From Planococcus salinarum (GTDB taxonomy: Bacteria; Bacillota; Bacilli; Bacillales_A; Planococcaceae): a DNA stretch of 64,000 nt. Positions 38,381-47,790 of this stretch are shown here, in pieces. The position numbers were made by a program, and so were the translations under genes. The first letter of the stretch is position 1; each line of letters starts with the position of its first letter. Location of the stretch: positions 62,001 to 126,000 of the forward strand of contig NZ_VIFV01000004.1 in the NCBI RefSeq assembly GCF_007004625.1. Direction: 5' to 3'. The notes beneath the pieces were generated by a model. That model was given only the letters and a program-made list of their open reading frames with translations, was not told the DNA's origin and searched no databases.

Positions 38381-39547
38381 ATGAAAATATTTCACACGGC
38401 CGATTGGCATTTAGGGAAGCTCATCCAGGGGATTTACATGACAGAAGAACAGCGTTACGCGCTGCAGCAATTTATAGATGCGATCAAAACAGAACAGCCG
38501 GACGCGGTGATTATCGCGGGTGACCTTTATGACCGCGCAGTGCCGCCGACAGATGCAGTCAACTTGCTGGATGAACTGCTGGCGAAAATTGTGCTTGAGC
38601 TGGAGACGCCGGTACTGGCAGTCGCTGGCAACCACGACAGCCCGGGGCGCCTGAATTTCGGCAGCCGCCTGATGAAGGATAAAGGCATCCACATTGCCGG
38701 CCATGTCCAGAAAGACCCGCAACCGGTCGTACTCGAAGACGAACATGGGGAAGTGCATTTCCACCTGGTGCCGTATACCGATCCGTCGATGGTCCGTTAC
38801 ATTCTTGACGATCCGGCAATTCGCACGCATGACGACGCGCTCCAGGCGATTACCGCAAACATCAAATCGAACTGGGATACGGAAGCGCGCCATATTTTTG
38901 TGGGCCATGCATTTGTGACATCGCACGGCGAACAGGAAGAGAATACGAGTGATTCCGAACGCCCGCTGGCGATTGGCGGAGCGGAGCATGTCAGCGCCGC
39001 CCATTTGGAAGATTTCCATTACTCAGCGCTTGGCCACTTGCACAAAGCCCATTTTGTGCGGAATGAAAACATCCGTTATTCGGGGTCGCCGCTGAAATAT
39101 TCGATTTCGGAAGAGCATCATCAAAAAGGATATTTAGTGGTGGAGATGGCTGCCGATGGGAGTGTGTCAGTTGAAAAAAGGCTGCTGGAGCCGCGGCGCA
39201 ATATGCGCCGGGTGGAAGGGGCAATCGACGATATTCTGCGCCACCAAGTGAGTGAGGATTTTGTCTTCGTGACTTTACTGGACGATGCGCCGGTGCTGTT
39301 TCCGATGGAAAAAGTACGATCTGTCTACCCGAACGCGATGCATGTCGAACGCAAGAATTTTATCCGGGAAGCGGTGGAGGCGAGCGGCCAATCGCGGCGC
39401 AAGATGGATTCCCTCTCTTTATTCCATGCGTTCTACGAAGAAGTGAAAGGCGAAGGAGCGCCGGATGAAACTGCGACGATTTTTGAAGAAGTGCTGCAGG
39501 AATTCCTGCAGGAAGAGCCTGCTGAAAAAAAAGAGGTGAAAGCATGA
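38381..39547 (+). CDS. sbcD: exonuclease SbcD (Mre11-like nuclease subunit)
   Basis: The 388-aa protein begins MKIFHTADWHLGKLIQGI, with DWH in the first metallophosphoesterase motif. GDLYDRAVPP, GNHDSPGRL, HAFVTSHG and LGHLHKAH complete the metal site. With SbcC it forms the Mre11-Rad50-like complex that cleaves hairpins and processes double-strand ends. ATG 38381 follows GAGAGGAGC; the longer upstream frame lacks family similarity. The stop codon overlaps the sbcC start by 4 bp (ATGA), typical of this operon. Confidence 0.95.
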   Translation: MKIFHTADWHLGKLIQGIYMTEEQRYALQQFIDAIKTEQPDAVIIAGDLYDRAVPPTDAVNLLDELLAKIVLELETPVLAVAGNHDSPGRLNFGSRLMKDKGIHIAGHVQKDPQPVVLEDEHGEVHFHLVPYTDPSMVRYILDDPAIRTHDDALQAITANIKSNWDTEARHIFVGHAFVTSHGEQEENTSDSERPLAIGGAEHVSAAHLEDFHYSALGHLHKAHFVRNENIRYSGSPLKYSISEEHHQKGYLVVEMAADGSVSVEKRLLEPRRNMRRVEGAIDDILRHQVSEDFVFVTLLDDAPVLFPMEKVRSVYPNAMHVERKNFIREAVEASGQSRRKMDSLSLFHAFYEEVKGEGAPDETATIFEEVLQEFLQEEPAEKKEVKA

Positions 39548-42500
39548 GACCTTTAAAACTGAAGCTGACGGCTTTTGGTCCTTATAAGGAAACGGAAGAA
39601 ATCGATTTTAACGATCTCCGGGGGAATCGGCTGTTCGTCATTTCCGGCAGCACGGGCTCCGGCAAGACGACGATTTTTGACGGCATATCATTTGCGCTGT
39701 ACGGGGCTGCCAGCGGTTCGGACCGCAGCGAAACACGCAATCTGCGGAGTGATTTCGCGGATGATGCGGTGCATACCTGTGTTGAAATGGAATTTGAGAT
39801 ACATAATCAGGTGTACCGGATTCTTCGCGAGATGCCGCACGTCAAAAAAGGAAATAAAAGTCCGACCGGCGAACGCTATGAATTTTTTGAAATCCACGAA
39901 GACGGCGAAAAGCCATGTGTCGAACGGCAGATTGTGTCGGAAATCAACCAGCGCATCGAAGAGATTCTGGGGCTGACGCAAAATCAGTTCAGTCAGATTG
40001 TCATGCTGCCGCAAGGGGAATTCCGTAAACTGTTGACGTCTGAAACCGATAATAAGGAAGAAATTCTTCGGCGCATCTTTAAGACAGAACCATATAAAAT
40101 GATCAGCGAACGGTTGAAGCAGAAGCGAGATGCGGCAAAAGATGCGTATGGGCTGGAAGAACAGGTGCTGAAGAGCCGCGTCCGGGACATCAGTGCGTTG
40201 CCCGAACGGGAATCCGAATTGTTCGAAGTGCTGGGCAGGGAACAGCACAATATCCATCAGATTCTGGCGGCACTCCAGCTGGAAACGGCTTTCTATAAAG
40301 AGAAAATCGCTGATGACCAGATCCGGTACGAAACGCTGTACAAAAAGCATCAGGAAAAACTCGAAAGCTATCACGAGGCGAAAAAATGGAACGGACGTTT
40401 TGATGAAAAGCTGGAAAAAGAGCGACATTACAATGCTTTGACGGAACAGCTGCCCGTTGTTGCAGAAAAAGAAAAAGCGGTGCAACAGGCCGAACGCGCT
40501 GGTTTTATTGCCCCGATCGAAAGTCTTTACCGGGAACTGCAGGCTAATGAAACGGAAAAACACAAACTGCTCGAACGGGCGGTGGACGAAGAACAGCAAG
40601 CCGGACAGGCGAAACTGACGGCGGAAGAGAAGTTCCTGGAGCTGCAGGGCCTAAGCGCCGAACGATCAGCTGCACAGGAGCAGGTGCTTCGCCTGCAGCA
40701 GTTATTGCCGCAGGTACAGGACTTGGCGGCGAAAGAAAAAGAAGTTGCCGTTTTGGGCAGCGCGGTCCAGGATGCCGAACAGCGTTTTCAGGCAATCGAA
40801 AAACAATTGGCGGCTAAAAAAGAGCAGAAAACAGCCGCTGCTGAAAAGGTCAGTGAGCTGGAGAAACAGACCGACAGCTTTGACAGCAAGCCCGAAGAAC
40901 TTCGGGTGGCAGAGGATCGCCTGCGCATCGCCAGGGAATTGCTGGCCGTGCAGACGGAAATGAACGCTCAAAAAGCAGTAAGGGGTCAAAAAGAAGAGGT
41001 ATACAGCGAAGCGCTGACGAAATACAAAGGGATCGAAGAGGATTGGTTTGCCAACCAGGCACACCTTTTGGCTGAGCAATTGAAGGACGGCGAGGCCTGT
41101 CCGGTTTGCGGCAGCCATGAGCATCCTGTAAAACACCGGGGAGCGGCGGAAGCGGCTATTACCAAAGAGCAGCTGGATCAGGAAAAATCCCGTTTGGACG
41201 CGCTGGATAACGCTTATCGAAATGCTGCGGCACGCTTTGTTTCATTGGAAGAGCAGTGTAAACGCAAGCAGAGCGAGGCGGAAGAACAGGGAATTGCGGA
41301 TGCCGAAAAAGATATTGCTTCACTGGAGCAAGTCAAACAGCAATTGCAGGAAGACGTGCAAATCCTGCAGCGCTGGAAAACGGAACTTCGAGGATGGAAA
41401 ACAAAGCTTGCGGAAGGGGTGCAGGAGACGGAAACAGCGGAACAGAAACGCTCGCTCCTCCTGACGGAAGTGAATGACAAGCAATCCGCTTCTGGATCGG
41501 CGAAGGCAGTGTTGACTGAAAAGTTGGCGTCGATACCCGAAGAGATGCGCTCGCTTGCCGTTCTGGAGCAGGAGATTCGCCAGGCCGTCGCTAAAAGGGA
41601 CGAGATGGAAAGAGTCTGGACTGCGGCACAGGAGCTGTTCCAGGGAGCGAAAGAACGATTGGCTTCAGCGGTCATGGCTTTGCAGCACTCCCAAAAGGCT
41701 GCCGAAGAAATGACCGGCAAACGCCAAAAAGCGGAAGCGGAGTTCAAGCAGGCGCTGGAGAAATCAGAATTCGAAACGGAAGACGCTTACCAGCGAGCGA
41801 AAATGCGCGACTCGGAAATGGAGGAAATGAGACAGCGGATCACGCGTTTCAACCAGGACCGCCATACGCTCGAGCAGCAGATCCGTGAATTGGCCGAACT
41901 GCTCGCCGGCCGCAAAAACGAAGACCTGTCCCGTGCCGAAGCTGAACTTGAGCAATTGAAGACGGAATATGAACAGGCATTAGCTCAATTGAATCATTCG
42001 AAGGAATACTGTTCAAAAGGTGAGACATTGATCGTCCAGATCACCGAGGCTGTGGAAGGGGCGGCTGAAGCTGAGGCGCAATTAAACCGTGTGGCCGATC
42101 TGCACGACATGATCCGCGGACAGAACAGCCTGAAAATTTCGTTTGAGCGCTATTTGCAGATCGAATACCTCGAACAGATTATCCAGGCGGCCAATGAACG
42201 GCTGCGTAACTTGTCGAACGGCCAGTTCTATCTGATCCGCAGCGACCGGCAGGAGGCGAGAGGCAAGCAGAGCGGCCTCGGCCTGGATGTCTACGATTCC
42301 TATACCGGGCAGACGCGCGACGTCAAAACCTTATCCGGCGGTGAAAAATTCAACGCTTCCCTTTGTCTGGCGCTCGGCATGGCTGATGTCATCCAAAGCT
42401 TCCAGGGCAATGTTTCCATCGACACGATGTTCATCGATGAAGGATTTGGTTCACTTGATGAAGAATCTTTGAATAAATCGATCGAAACGTTGATTGACCT

Positions 42501-42627
42501 TCAACGGTCCGGCCGCATGATCGGTGTCATCTCGCATGTGCAGGAACTGAAAGCGGCAATCCCGGCCATTCTGGAAGTAAGAAAGTCGAAGGAAGGCTTC
42601 AGCAAAACCAGCTTCCACATCAAATAG
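39544..42627 (+). CDS. sbcC: exonuclease SbcC (Rad50-like ATPase subunit)
   Basis: This 1027-aa SMC-like protein has Walker A GSTGSGKTTIFDGI (about 35-48), NQFSQIVMLPQGEFRKLL, and very long coiled coils on both sides of a zinc hook CPVCGSHEHP near residue 520. It ends with the ABC signature LSGGEKFNASL and Walker B MFIDEGFGSLD. It is the ATP-driven clamp that partners SbcD. The two genes overlap by 4 bp. Length and domain order are normal for Bacillales SbcC. Confidence 0.96.
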   Translation: MRPLKLKLTAFGPYKETEEIDFNDLRGNRLFVISGSTGSGKTTIFDGISFALYGAASGSDRSETRNLRSDFADDAVHTCVEMEFEIHNQVYRILREMPHVKKGNKSPTGERYEFFEIHEDGEKPCVERQIVSEINQRIEEILGLTQNQFSQIVMLPQGEFRKLLTSETDNKEEILRRIFKTEPYKMISERLKQKRDAAKDAYGLEEQVLKSRVRDISALPERESELFEVLGREQHNIHQILAALQLETAFYKEKIADDQIRYETLYKKHQEKLESYHEAKKWNGRFDEKLEKERHYNALTEQLPVVAEKEKAVQQAERAGFIAPIESLYRELQANETEKHKLLERAVDEEQQAGQAKLTAEEKFLELQGLSAERSAAQEQVLRLQQLLPQVQDLAAKEKEVAVLGSAVQDAEQRFQAIEKQLAAKKEQKTAAAEKVSELEKQTDSFDSKPEELRVAEDRLRIARELLAVQTEMNAQKAVRGQKEEVYSEALTKYKGIEEDWFANQAHLLAEQLKDGEACPVCGSHEHPVKHRGAAEAAITKEQLDQEKSRLDALDNAYRNAAARFVSLEEQCKRKQSEAEEQGIADAEKDIASLEQVKQQLQEDVQILQRWKTELRGWKTKLAEGVQETETAEQKRSLLLTEVNDKQSASGSAKAVLTEKLASIPEEMRSLAVLEQEIRQAVAKRDEMERVWTAAQELFQGAKERLASAVMALQHSQKAAEEMTGKRQKAEAEFKQALEKSEFETEDAYQRAKMRDSEMEEMRQRITRFNQDRHTLEQQIRELAELLAGRKNEDLSRAEAELEQLKTEYEQALAQLNHSKEYCSKGETLIVQITEAVEGAAEAEAQLNRVADLHDMIRGQNSLKISFERYLQIEYLEQIIQAANERLRNLSNGQFYLIRSDRQEARGKQSGLGLDVYDSYTGQTRDVKTLSGGEKFNASLCLALGMADVIQSFQGNVSIDTMFIDEGFGSLDEESLNKSIETLIDLQRSGRMIGVISHVQELKAAIPAILEVRKSKEGFSKTSFHIK

Positions 42628-42784
42628 AAAGATTTACCATCCAACGTTTAAAACCCTTACGAAATGTGAACTTTAATAGTACAGATAAAAGTCCGGGGGA
42701 TCCCACATCATCTTATTCAGAAGAGTTTTAAAATATGAATGGTGTTTCCTGTTAAAGTCAGTTTCATGGAAAGGAGTCCGGAAG

Positions 42785-43000
42785 ATGAATAAATTCAGCT
42801 ACAGATCCAGAATCCTGTATTTCGGCCTGTTCGCTTTCTTCACTCTTGGGTTTTTCCTGCTGCAGCTTTACTCAATCCTGAATAATGATTTGGGAACCAG
42901 CGCCTACGTCCGGCTGATTCTTTGGGGATTGATGCTGGCGTTCGGAATTGGCGGCATTTTTTACACTATGGCAAAAAATAAGAAAGAGCGCGGACAATAG
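42785..43000 (+). CDS. small two-helix membrane protein (71 aa)
   Basis: A basic start MNKFSYRSR is followed by two membrane helices (ILYFGLFAFFTLGFFLLQLY; LILWGLMLAFGIGGIFYTMA) and a basic tail KNKKERGQ. I cannot assign a family. AAAGGAG lies upstream of ATG 42785. The stop codon is inside the terminator stem, so the gene is compact and monocistronic. Confidence 0.65.
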   Translation: MNKFSYRSRILYFGLFAFFTLGFFLLQLYSILNNDLGTSAYVRLILWGLMLAFGIGGIFYTMAKNKKERGQ

Positions 43001-43016
43001 TCTGCGCTTTTTTTGT
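42987..43016 (+). terminator. terminator overlapping the stop of the 42785 gene
   Basis: AGCGCGGAC pairs with GTCTGCGCT (one wobble) around AATA, followed by TTTTTTTG. The TAG stop codon lies in the loop and stem. Confidence 0.88.
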
Positions 43017-43022
43017 TTTGGG

Positions 43023-43080
43023 GCTTAATGGGCGCTTCCGCATTTCGGTAGTGTCCAGACTCCAGCGGCCCAGCTCTTCC
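43023..43080 (+). repeat. R-family intergenic repeat
   Basis: GGGCGCTTCCGCATTTC is followed by GTGTCCAGACTCCAGCGGCC and CAGCTCTTC, matching the start and border of the R units at 56110-56175. CGCATTTC appears again directly after it, hinting at a short target duplication or internal repeat. Confidence 0.8.
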
Positions 43081-43190
43081 GCATTTCAGTATTTGCAGAA
43101 AAGGGCGAATTTCGCGGAAAGTTTGCAAATACGGGGATAGGTAATATATATGATAAAGTGATTGGTATCTTATAAGCGGGAGTGAAGAGC

Positions 43191-44459
43191 ATGACAAAAA
43201 AATTGAATACTCAGGAATTGCTGGGGCTGATCGATAAAGGTGCGGACATCATCATACCGATTGCCAACGGTGAACCTGTTAAATTGTTGGATATACTGGA
43301 AGAACATGCGGACGGGTTGCAGGACGTAAAGATCCATCAGATGCTGGCATTGCGTGAACGCAGCTACATCAAAGGCGAACTGGAGCATTTAAAGCATGTG
43401 TCCTACTTCCTGAGCGGCGCCACGCGAAAAGTGTACCAGCAGGCGAAGATGGAATTGGTACCGAATAATTTCCATGAAATTCCGCGTTTATTGAAAAAGA
43501 CGACTAAAATGTCGATGATCATGACTGTGGCTTCACCAATGGATGAGCATGGTTACTTCACCTTTGGAACCCAGGCGGATTACGTCGCTGAATTTGTCGG
43601 CGAAGTTCCGTTCGTACTTGAAGTGAATGAAAACATGCCGAGAACGTATGGCCATAACCATATCCATATCAGCCAAATTGCTGGGTTCGTCGAGCATCAC
43701 GCGCCATTGTCCGAAGAAAAAGCAGGAAGCATCAGTGATAAGGATCTGATGATTGCGTCTTCGATTATTGAAGATATCAAAGACGGCGATACCCTCCAAA
43801 TCGGCATCGGTTCGGTGCCGAATGCAGTCATCAGCATGCTGAAAGACCATCGCCACCTCGGCATTCATACGGAAATGCTGCCGGACGGCGTCGTGGATCT
43901 GGTAAAAGCGGGAGCGGTCGACGGCACACGCAAATACACCAACCGCGGCAAAGTGATTGCCACTTTCGCCTACGGTTCCCAAAAGCTTTATGATTTTCTC
44001 GACAATAACCCGGTCGTGGAATTTCTTCCGGTCAGCACGGTCAACGACCCGCGGGAAATTGCGAAGGAAAAGAATATCGTTTCGATCAATGCAACAACGG
44101 AAGTGGATCTTATCGGTCAATGCGCATCTGAAACTGTTGGCGGCAAATACTATTCATCGAGCGGCGGACAAGTGGATTTTTCAAGAGGCGTCCGTTTTGC
44201 TGAAAACGGCAAAGGCTATATCTGCATGCCTTCCACGGCCAAAGGGGACACCCTGTCCCGTATCAACCTGCAATTGGCTCCGGGATCAGTCGTTACCACC
44301 GGCAAAAACGATGTGGACAATATTGTCACAGAATACGGCGTCGCCCGCCTGCACGGTGTTTCCATTTCTGAGCGCGCCAAGCGCCTGATCGGCATCGCGC
44401 ATCCGAAATTCCGTGACGAATTGATGTTTGATGCGAAGAAGAACGGAATCATCATTTAG
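43191..44459 (+). CDS. acetyl-CoA hydrolase/transferase family CoA-transferase
   Basis: The protein of about 422 aa has LQIGIGSVPNAVISML in the N-terminal half, a strictly family-typical INATTEVDLIGQCASETVGG (the Glu of TEVD is the expected catalytic residue that forms the glutamyl-CoA intermediate), and SSSGGQVDFSRG. This matches the acetyl-CoA hydrolase/4-hydroxybutyrate CoA-transferase family. It moves CoA between acyl groups or hydrolyses acetyl-CoA. Which acid it uses cannot be read here. ATG 43191 follows GGGAG by 8 nt; GTG 43182 is less likely. A terminator follows. Confidence 0.88.
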   Translation: MTKKLNTQELLGLIDKGADIIIPIANGEPVKLLDILEEHADGLQDVKIHQMLALRERSYIKGELEHLKHVSYFLSGATRKVYQQAKMELVPNNFHEIPRLLKKTTKMSMIMTVASPMDEHGYFTFGTQADYVAEFVGEVPFVLEVNENMPRTYGHNHIHISQIAGFVEHHAPLSEEKAGSISDKDLMIASSIIEDIKDGDTLQIGIGSVPNAVISMLKDHRHLGIHTEMLPDGVVDLVKAGAVDGTRKYTNRGKVIATFAYGSQKLYDFLDNNPVVEFLPVSTVNDPREIAKEKNIVSINATTEVDLIGQCASETVGGKYYSSSGGQVDFSRGVRFAENGKGYICMPSTAKGDTLSRINLQLAPGSVVTTGKNDVDNIVTEYGVARLHGVSISERAKRLIGIAHPKFRDELMFDAKKNGIII

Positions 44460-44516
44460 AGGGTGAAGTGTTTCTTCTATATAAATGTGGTTGTATGAAA
44501 TAACAATATGGAATGA

Positions 44517-44550
44517 ACCGGGGATCGCGTTGCTGATCTCCGGTTTTTTT
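44517..44550 (+). terminator. terminator of the CoA-transferase gene
   Basis: ACCGGGGATC pairs with GATCTCCGGT (one wobble) around an 8-nt loop, followed by TTTTTTG. Confidence 0.85.
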
Positions 44551-44624
44551 GTTGTGAGGCGGTAAAGAAGGTTTTGTTCGATGGGAAAATTAAACAATTT
44601 TTTCTGAGAATGAGTAGTGAATTG

Positions 44625-44853
44625 AAACAGAAAGTATTTCAGTGAATTTGGAAAGTATTCGATGTATTTTGGAAATTATCTCCAAATACTAGGAAATATT
44701 TTTTGTGACTTTCAAAGTTTGATCCCGTTTTCGGGTTCAAGCCATGCAATTGGCGCGGCTCAAAATCGCAATGGACAGTATTTCATCGATAATGGACAGT
44801 ATTGGAACTCCAACGGACAGTATTTGAGCCGTAATGGATAGTATGCCCATAAA
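44625..44853. repeat. 21-bp-period tandem array (two blocks)
   Basis: Block 1 (44625-44708) has four 21-mers sharing GGAAAGTATT-like cores. Block 2 (44770-44853) has four 21-mers starting AATGGACAGTATT, AATGGACAGTATT, AACGGACAGTATT and AATGGATAGTATG, each followed by 8 variable bases. The cores GGAAAGTATT and GGACAGTATT are related and the 61 bp between the blocks are eroded. It is intergenic, with no start codon or RBS. Confidence 0.85.
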
Positions 44854-44917
44854 ATGGAAATAAAATCAATTGCCCGTCCCACAACAATCCGTTTACAAAA
44901 ACAAATACCGCACCAAC

Positions 44918-44945
44918 GGATGGTTTTCGCAAGGCGGAAACCATC
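44918..44945. repeat. hairpin 1 of a tandem pair
   Basis: GGATGGTTTTCGC pairs with GCGGAAACCATCC (one mismatch or wobble) around AAG. It has no U-tract and lies 4 bp before a second hairpin. Confidence 0.7.
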
Positions 44946-44949
44946 CCGG

Positions 44950-44973
44950 GAACATTCGCGCCAGCGGATGTTC
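44950..44973. terminator. hairpin 2 of a tandem pair
   Basis: GAACATTCGC pairs with GCGGATGTTC around GCCA, followed by TTTCATCTTT. The TTCGC/GCGGA inner stem is shared with hairpin 1, so the two are related. It is a possible terminator although no gene ends here. Confidence 0.6.
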
Positions 44974-45162
44974 TTTCATCTTTAAGTTACAGTTATAAAA
45001 TCGGCCGCATTCCAAGGATTTAACCCCTGATTGGCAAAAACCCGGGCGCGGCAGGACCGCCCCCGCCCACTGGTCAGTCCGCTGGCTGCGGGCTGATTTT
45101 CTGAACTGCGGAGGAATCCGTCACCTGCCAGGAGGGGTTTACTTTCCCGCTCCCCGCCCATA

Positions 45163-45180
45163 TACTTACTTAGGTAAGTA
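45163..45180. promoter_or_regulatory. MarR-type operator
   Basis: TACTTAC and GTAAGTA form a perfect inverted repeat with a TTAG centre, 20 bp upstream of the MarR gene start. The position suggests autoregulation of the marR-MFS operon. Confidence 0.7.
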
Positions 45181-45200
45181 ATTTTTGGGGAGCGGTTTGC

Positions 45201-45635
45201 ATGGAGAATTTATTGTTTCATGAGATTCATCAGAAATCTCGATTGGCTGTCAAAGAAGCCAATGAGGTTCTGAAGGAATTTGAATTATACAGCGCGCAGT
45301 GGTCGATCCTGTTTTGCCTGAAGCAATTCGGGCCCATGACGCAAAAAGAAATATGGCAATACCTCAATGTAGAGGCGCCGACTGTGACGAGAACCTTGGC
45401 GAAGCTTGAAGAAAGCGGCTGGGCCGGAAGGAAAGAAGGGCCGGACAAACGCCAGCGCATCGCCTGTCTGACACCGAAGGCAGAAGCGAAAGTCACGGAA
45501 ATCGAACAGCGGATCACCGGACTTGAAGACGGCATGCTGGCGGATTTGACGAAGGAAGAGCAAGAACAACTGAAGGGCTTGCTGAAAAAGATCAAATCAC
45601 CTGCCCGGACTGAAAAGGATGTACAGAATGGTTGA
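45201..45635 (+). CDS. MarR family transcriptional regulator
   Basis: The 144-aa protein has the MarR winged-helix core: YSAQWSILFCLKQFGPMTQK, EIWQYLNVEAPTVTRTLAKL and a wing GWAGRKEGPDKRQRIACLT (residues about 30-95). Dimerisation helices lie at both ends. The MFS pump gene starts before this gene ends (8-bp overlap), so the two are cotranslated and the regulator likely controls the pump in response to a ligand. The palindrome at 45163-45180 is the probable operator. ATG 45201 follows GGGGAGCGG. Confidence 0.9.
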   Translation: MENLLFHEIHQKSRLAVKEANEVLKEFELYSAQWSILFCLKQFGPMTQKEIWQYLNVEAPTVTRTLAKLEESGWAGRKEGPDKRQRIACLTPKAEAKVTEIEQRITGLEDGMLADLTKEEQEQLKGLLKKIKSPARTEKDVQNG

Positions 45636-46803
45636 GAAAAGCCTCATTTGGACAAAAAGCTTCATCAATATATCGGTCAGCACTTTTTTTATATTCACCG
45701 TATTTTATGCGTTACTGACGTATATTCCACTTTATGTACTGGAGGACTTGGACGGAACGGTGACTGAAGGAGGATTGGCGACATCTGTATTCCTGGTGAG
45801 TGCCATCCTCATGCGTTTTTTTGCCGGCATGATCCTGGATAAGTTCGGCAATAAGGAAGTGCTTGTTTTTTCGGTGCTGATGTTCACCGTCAGCACCGTT
45901 CTGTATATTTTCGTGGGAACCCTGACGGCGCTCCTGCTGCTGCGTTTCTTCCATGGAATCTGGTTCAGCCTGTTGACGACAGTCGCAGGAGCGATTGCCG
46001 CAGACATCATTCCGCCGGAGCGGCGGGGTGAAGGGATGGGCTATTATGCGATTGCGATGAATCTTGCGGTCGTTGCCGGTCCATTCATTGCACTGACTCT
46101 GCAGCCATTTACTGATTCAAAAATAATATTTATTGTGTTCAGTATAATCATGGCCATCGGTTTTATTTGCGTGCTGTTCGTTAAGGTGCAAAAATTCCCT
46201 CGGGAAATGGCCGTCCGGCGTAAACTTTCCATCAGCAATTTCCTGGAAACGAAGAGCATGCCGATTGCCAGTGTCGGGTTTCTCATTTCATTTGCATATG
46301 CGAGCATCATCACTTTTATCTCTGTTTATGCCGATTCACTCGGCCTGTTGCAGACAGCCAGCTTTTTCTTTGTCGTTTATGCAGTCTCCATGCTGCTTGT
46401 CCGGCCGTTCACCGGCAGGATCTTTGATGCGAAGGGACCGGATTACGTCATCATCCCTTCGCTCATCCTTTTCGCGCTTGGCTTATTGATGCTCAGTTAC
46501 ACCGAATCATCCTGGATGCTCCTGGTATCCGGTGCACTGATTGGATTGGGCTATGGCACCTTGTTGCCAAGCTTTCAAACACTGGCAATCCAGGCTGCAG
46601 AAAAGCACAGGAGTGCGTATGCCACAGGCACGTTTTTCGCTTTTTATGACAGCGGCATTGCAATCGGCGCAGTTTCTCTTGGCATGATAGTGGGATTTCT
46701 TGGCTATTCGGGTCTGTACTTGTTTCTTGCAGTTTTTATTCTGCTGACCGGCATTTATTATAAATGGCTCAGTTCGATAACTCCCGATTCCCGAAAATCC
46801 TGA
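45628..46803 (+). CDS. MFS transporter controlled by MarR
   Basis: The protein of about 391 aa has twelve membrane helices and the MFS loop motif FFAGMILDKFGNKEVLVFSV (motif A). The P-rich region IIPPERRGEGMGYYAIAMN lies before helix 5. It belongs to the YfkF/YttB-like drug-efflux-type MFS group. The substrate is unknown. ATG 45628 is preferred to ATG 45619: AAGG lies 9 nt upstream. It overlaps the MarR gene by 8 bp, a typical regulator-pump operon. Confidence 0.88.
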   Translation: MVEKSLIWTKSFINISVSTFFIFTVFYALLTYIPLYVLEDLDGTVTEGGLATSVFLVSAILMRFFAGMILDKFGNKEVLVFSVLMFTVSTVLYIFVGTLTALLLLRFFHGIWFSLLTTVAGAIAADIIPPERRGEGMGYYAIAMNLAVVAGPFIALTLQPFTDSKIIFIVFSIIMAIGFICVLFVKVQKFPREMAVRRKLSISNFLETKSMPIASVGFLISFAYASIITFISVYADSLGLLQTASFFFVVYAVSMLLVRPFTGRIFDAKGPDYVIIPSLILFALGLLMLSYTESSWMLLVSGALIGLGYGTLLPSFQTLAIQAAEKHRSAYATGTFFAFYDSGIAIGAVSLGMIVGFLGYSGLYLFLAVFILLTGIYYKWLSSITPDSRKS

Positions 46804-46883
46804 ACCGGGAATAACTTTGTCAAATGAGGATTATGCATTATACTTAAAGGATAGACTGCAATCAAAAGGGGTTTTCAGTATCC

Positions 46884-47717
46884 ATGGAACAAAAGAGCAC
46901 GGAATTATACAATTATATAATTGGAAATAAAGAGCTGATGACAAAAGAGTGGCTCGCCAGCCGCAAAAAGAATGACGGTTCCATGTACTCCAGTAATGTG
47001 TCTCCGCAAATCGAGGAGCAATTGAAAAGCCAGAACGATGCGTTCATCGTGGCAGTGACTTCCGTATTCATAAGCGAGGAAGAAGATTTCCTGCAAGCTT
47101 TGGAAAATTGGGTTGAAACGATTGCGACGGCCAGAGCACGCCAGGCGGTGCCGTTGCATGAAGTGATTGCACAAATTCGCGTATTCCGCGGCATCTACTG
47201 GGGCTACGTGCGCAAATTTTTCCAGGAGGACAATGACGCGAACAGCGAGGATGCGTTAAACTGGGCCGAAGTGTTGAACGACTCATTCGATTACATCATC
47301 GAACGGTTCGCCATCCGCCATTACGAAGCCGATCAGCAAATGCTGGAAAACCAGAAACAGATGATTTATGAATTGAGCAGCCCGGTCATCCCGATTAAAA
47401 AAGGGGTCGGCATCCTGCCGTTGGTGGGGGATATTGACACCCACCGCGCGAAAATCATCCTGGAAACAGCACTTGAGCAAAGCATCAAGCAACAACTGGA
47501 TACGCTCTATATCGATTTGTCGGCAGTGGCTATCATCGATACGATGGTCGCGCAGCAGATTTTCCAGGTGATGACGTCCCTGAAGATCATTGGCGTCCAG
47601 TCGGTCCTTTCGGGCATAAGACCCGAAATCGCACAAACGGCCATCACACTTGGCATCGATTTCAAAGACATCAAAGTTCATGCCAACCTCATGCGTGCAT
47701 TGGAAAAATTGACGTAA
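46884..47717 (+). CDS. RsbR-type stressosome protein (STAS domain)
   Basis: The 277-aa protein has an N-terminal non-heme globin-like sensor domain (about 1-155) and a C-terminal STAS domain beginning SSPVIPIKKGVGILPLVGDI. LYIDLSAVAIIDTMVAQQIF contains the Thr that RsbT phosphorylates in RsbR paralogues. It should assemble with RsbS and RsbT into the stressosome that activates sigma-B. No rsbS, rsbT or sigB gene is adjacent, so it is one of the dispersed RsbR paralogues. A strong terminator follows directly. Confidence 0.9.
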   Translation: MEQKSTELYNYIIGNKELMTKEWLASRKKNDGSMYSSNVSPQIEEQLKSQNDAFIVAVTSVFISEEEDFLQALENWVETIATARARQAVPLHEVIAQIRVFRGIYWGYVRKFFQEDNDANSEDALNWAEVLNDSFDYIIERFAIRHYEADQQMLENQKQMIYELSSPVIPIKKGVGILPLVGDIDTHRAKIILETALEQSIKQQLDTLYIDLSAVAIIDTMVAQQIFQVMTSLKIIGVQSVLSGIRPEIAQTAITLGIDFKDIKVHANLMRALEKLT

Positions 47718-47721
47718 AAAT

Positions 47722-47758
47722 AAAACCAGCGGCTAAGTAAAACCAGCCGCTGGTTTTT
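47722..47758. terminator. terminator between rsbR-like and hemolysin III-like genes
   Basis: AAAACCAGCGGCT pairs perfectly with AGCCGCTGGTTTT around a 9-nt loop. T-runs on one side and A-runs on the other let it serve both convergent genes. Confidence 0.93.
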
Positions 47759-47790
47759 TCATGTTTCATTTAAATAACAGTTTTTCGATT

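Larger units (their letters stand above)
44460..45200. other. 741-bp intergenic stretch with tandem arrays and hairpins
   Basis: After the CoA-transferase terminator it contains a 21-bp-period array (44625-44853), two consecutive hairpins (44918-44973), about 190 bp without named content, and the MarR operator. No gene is supported. Confidence 0.7.
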
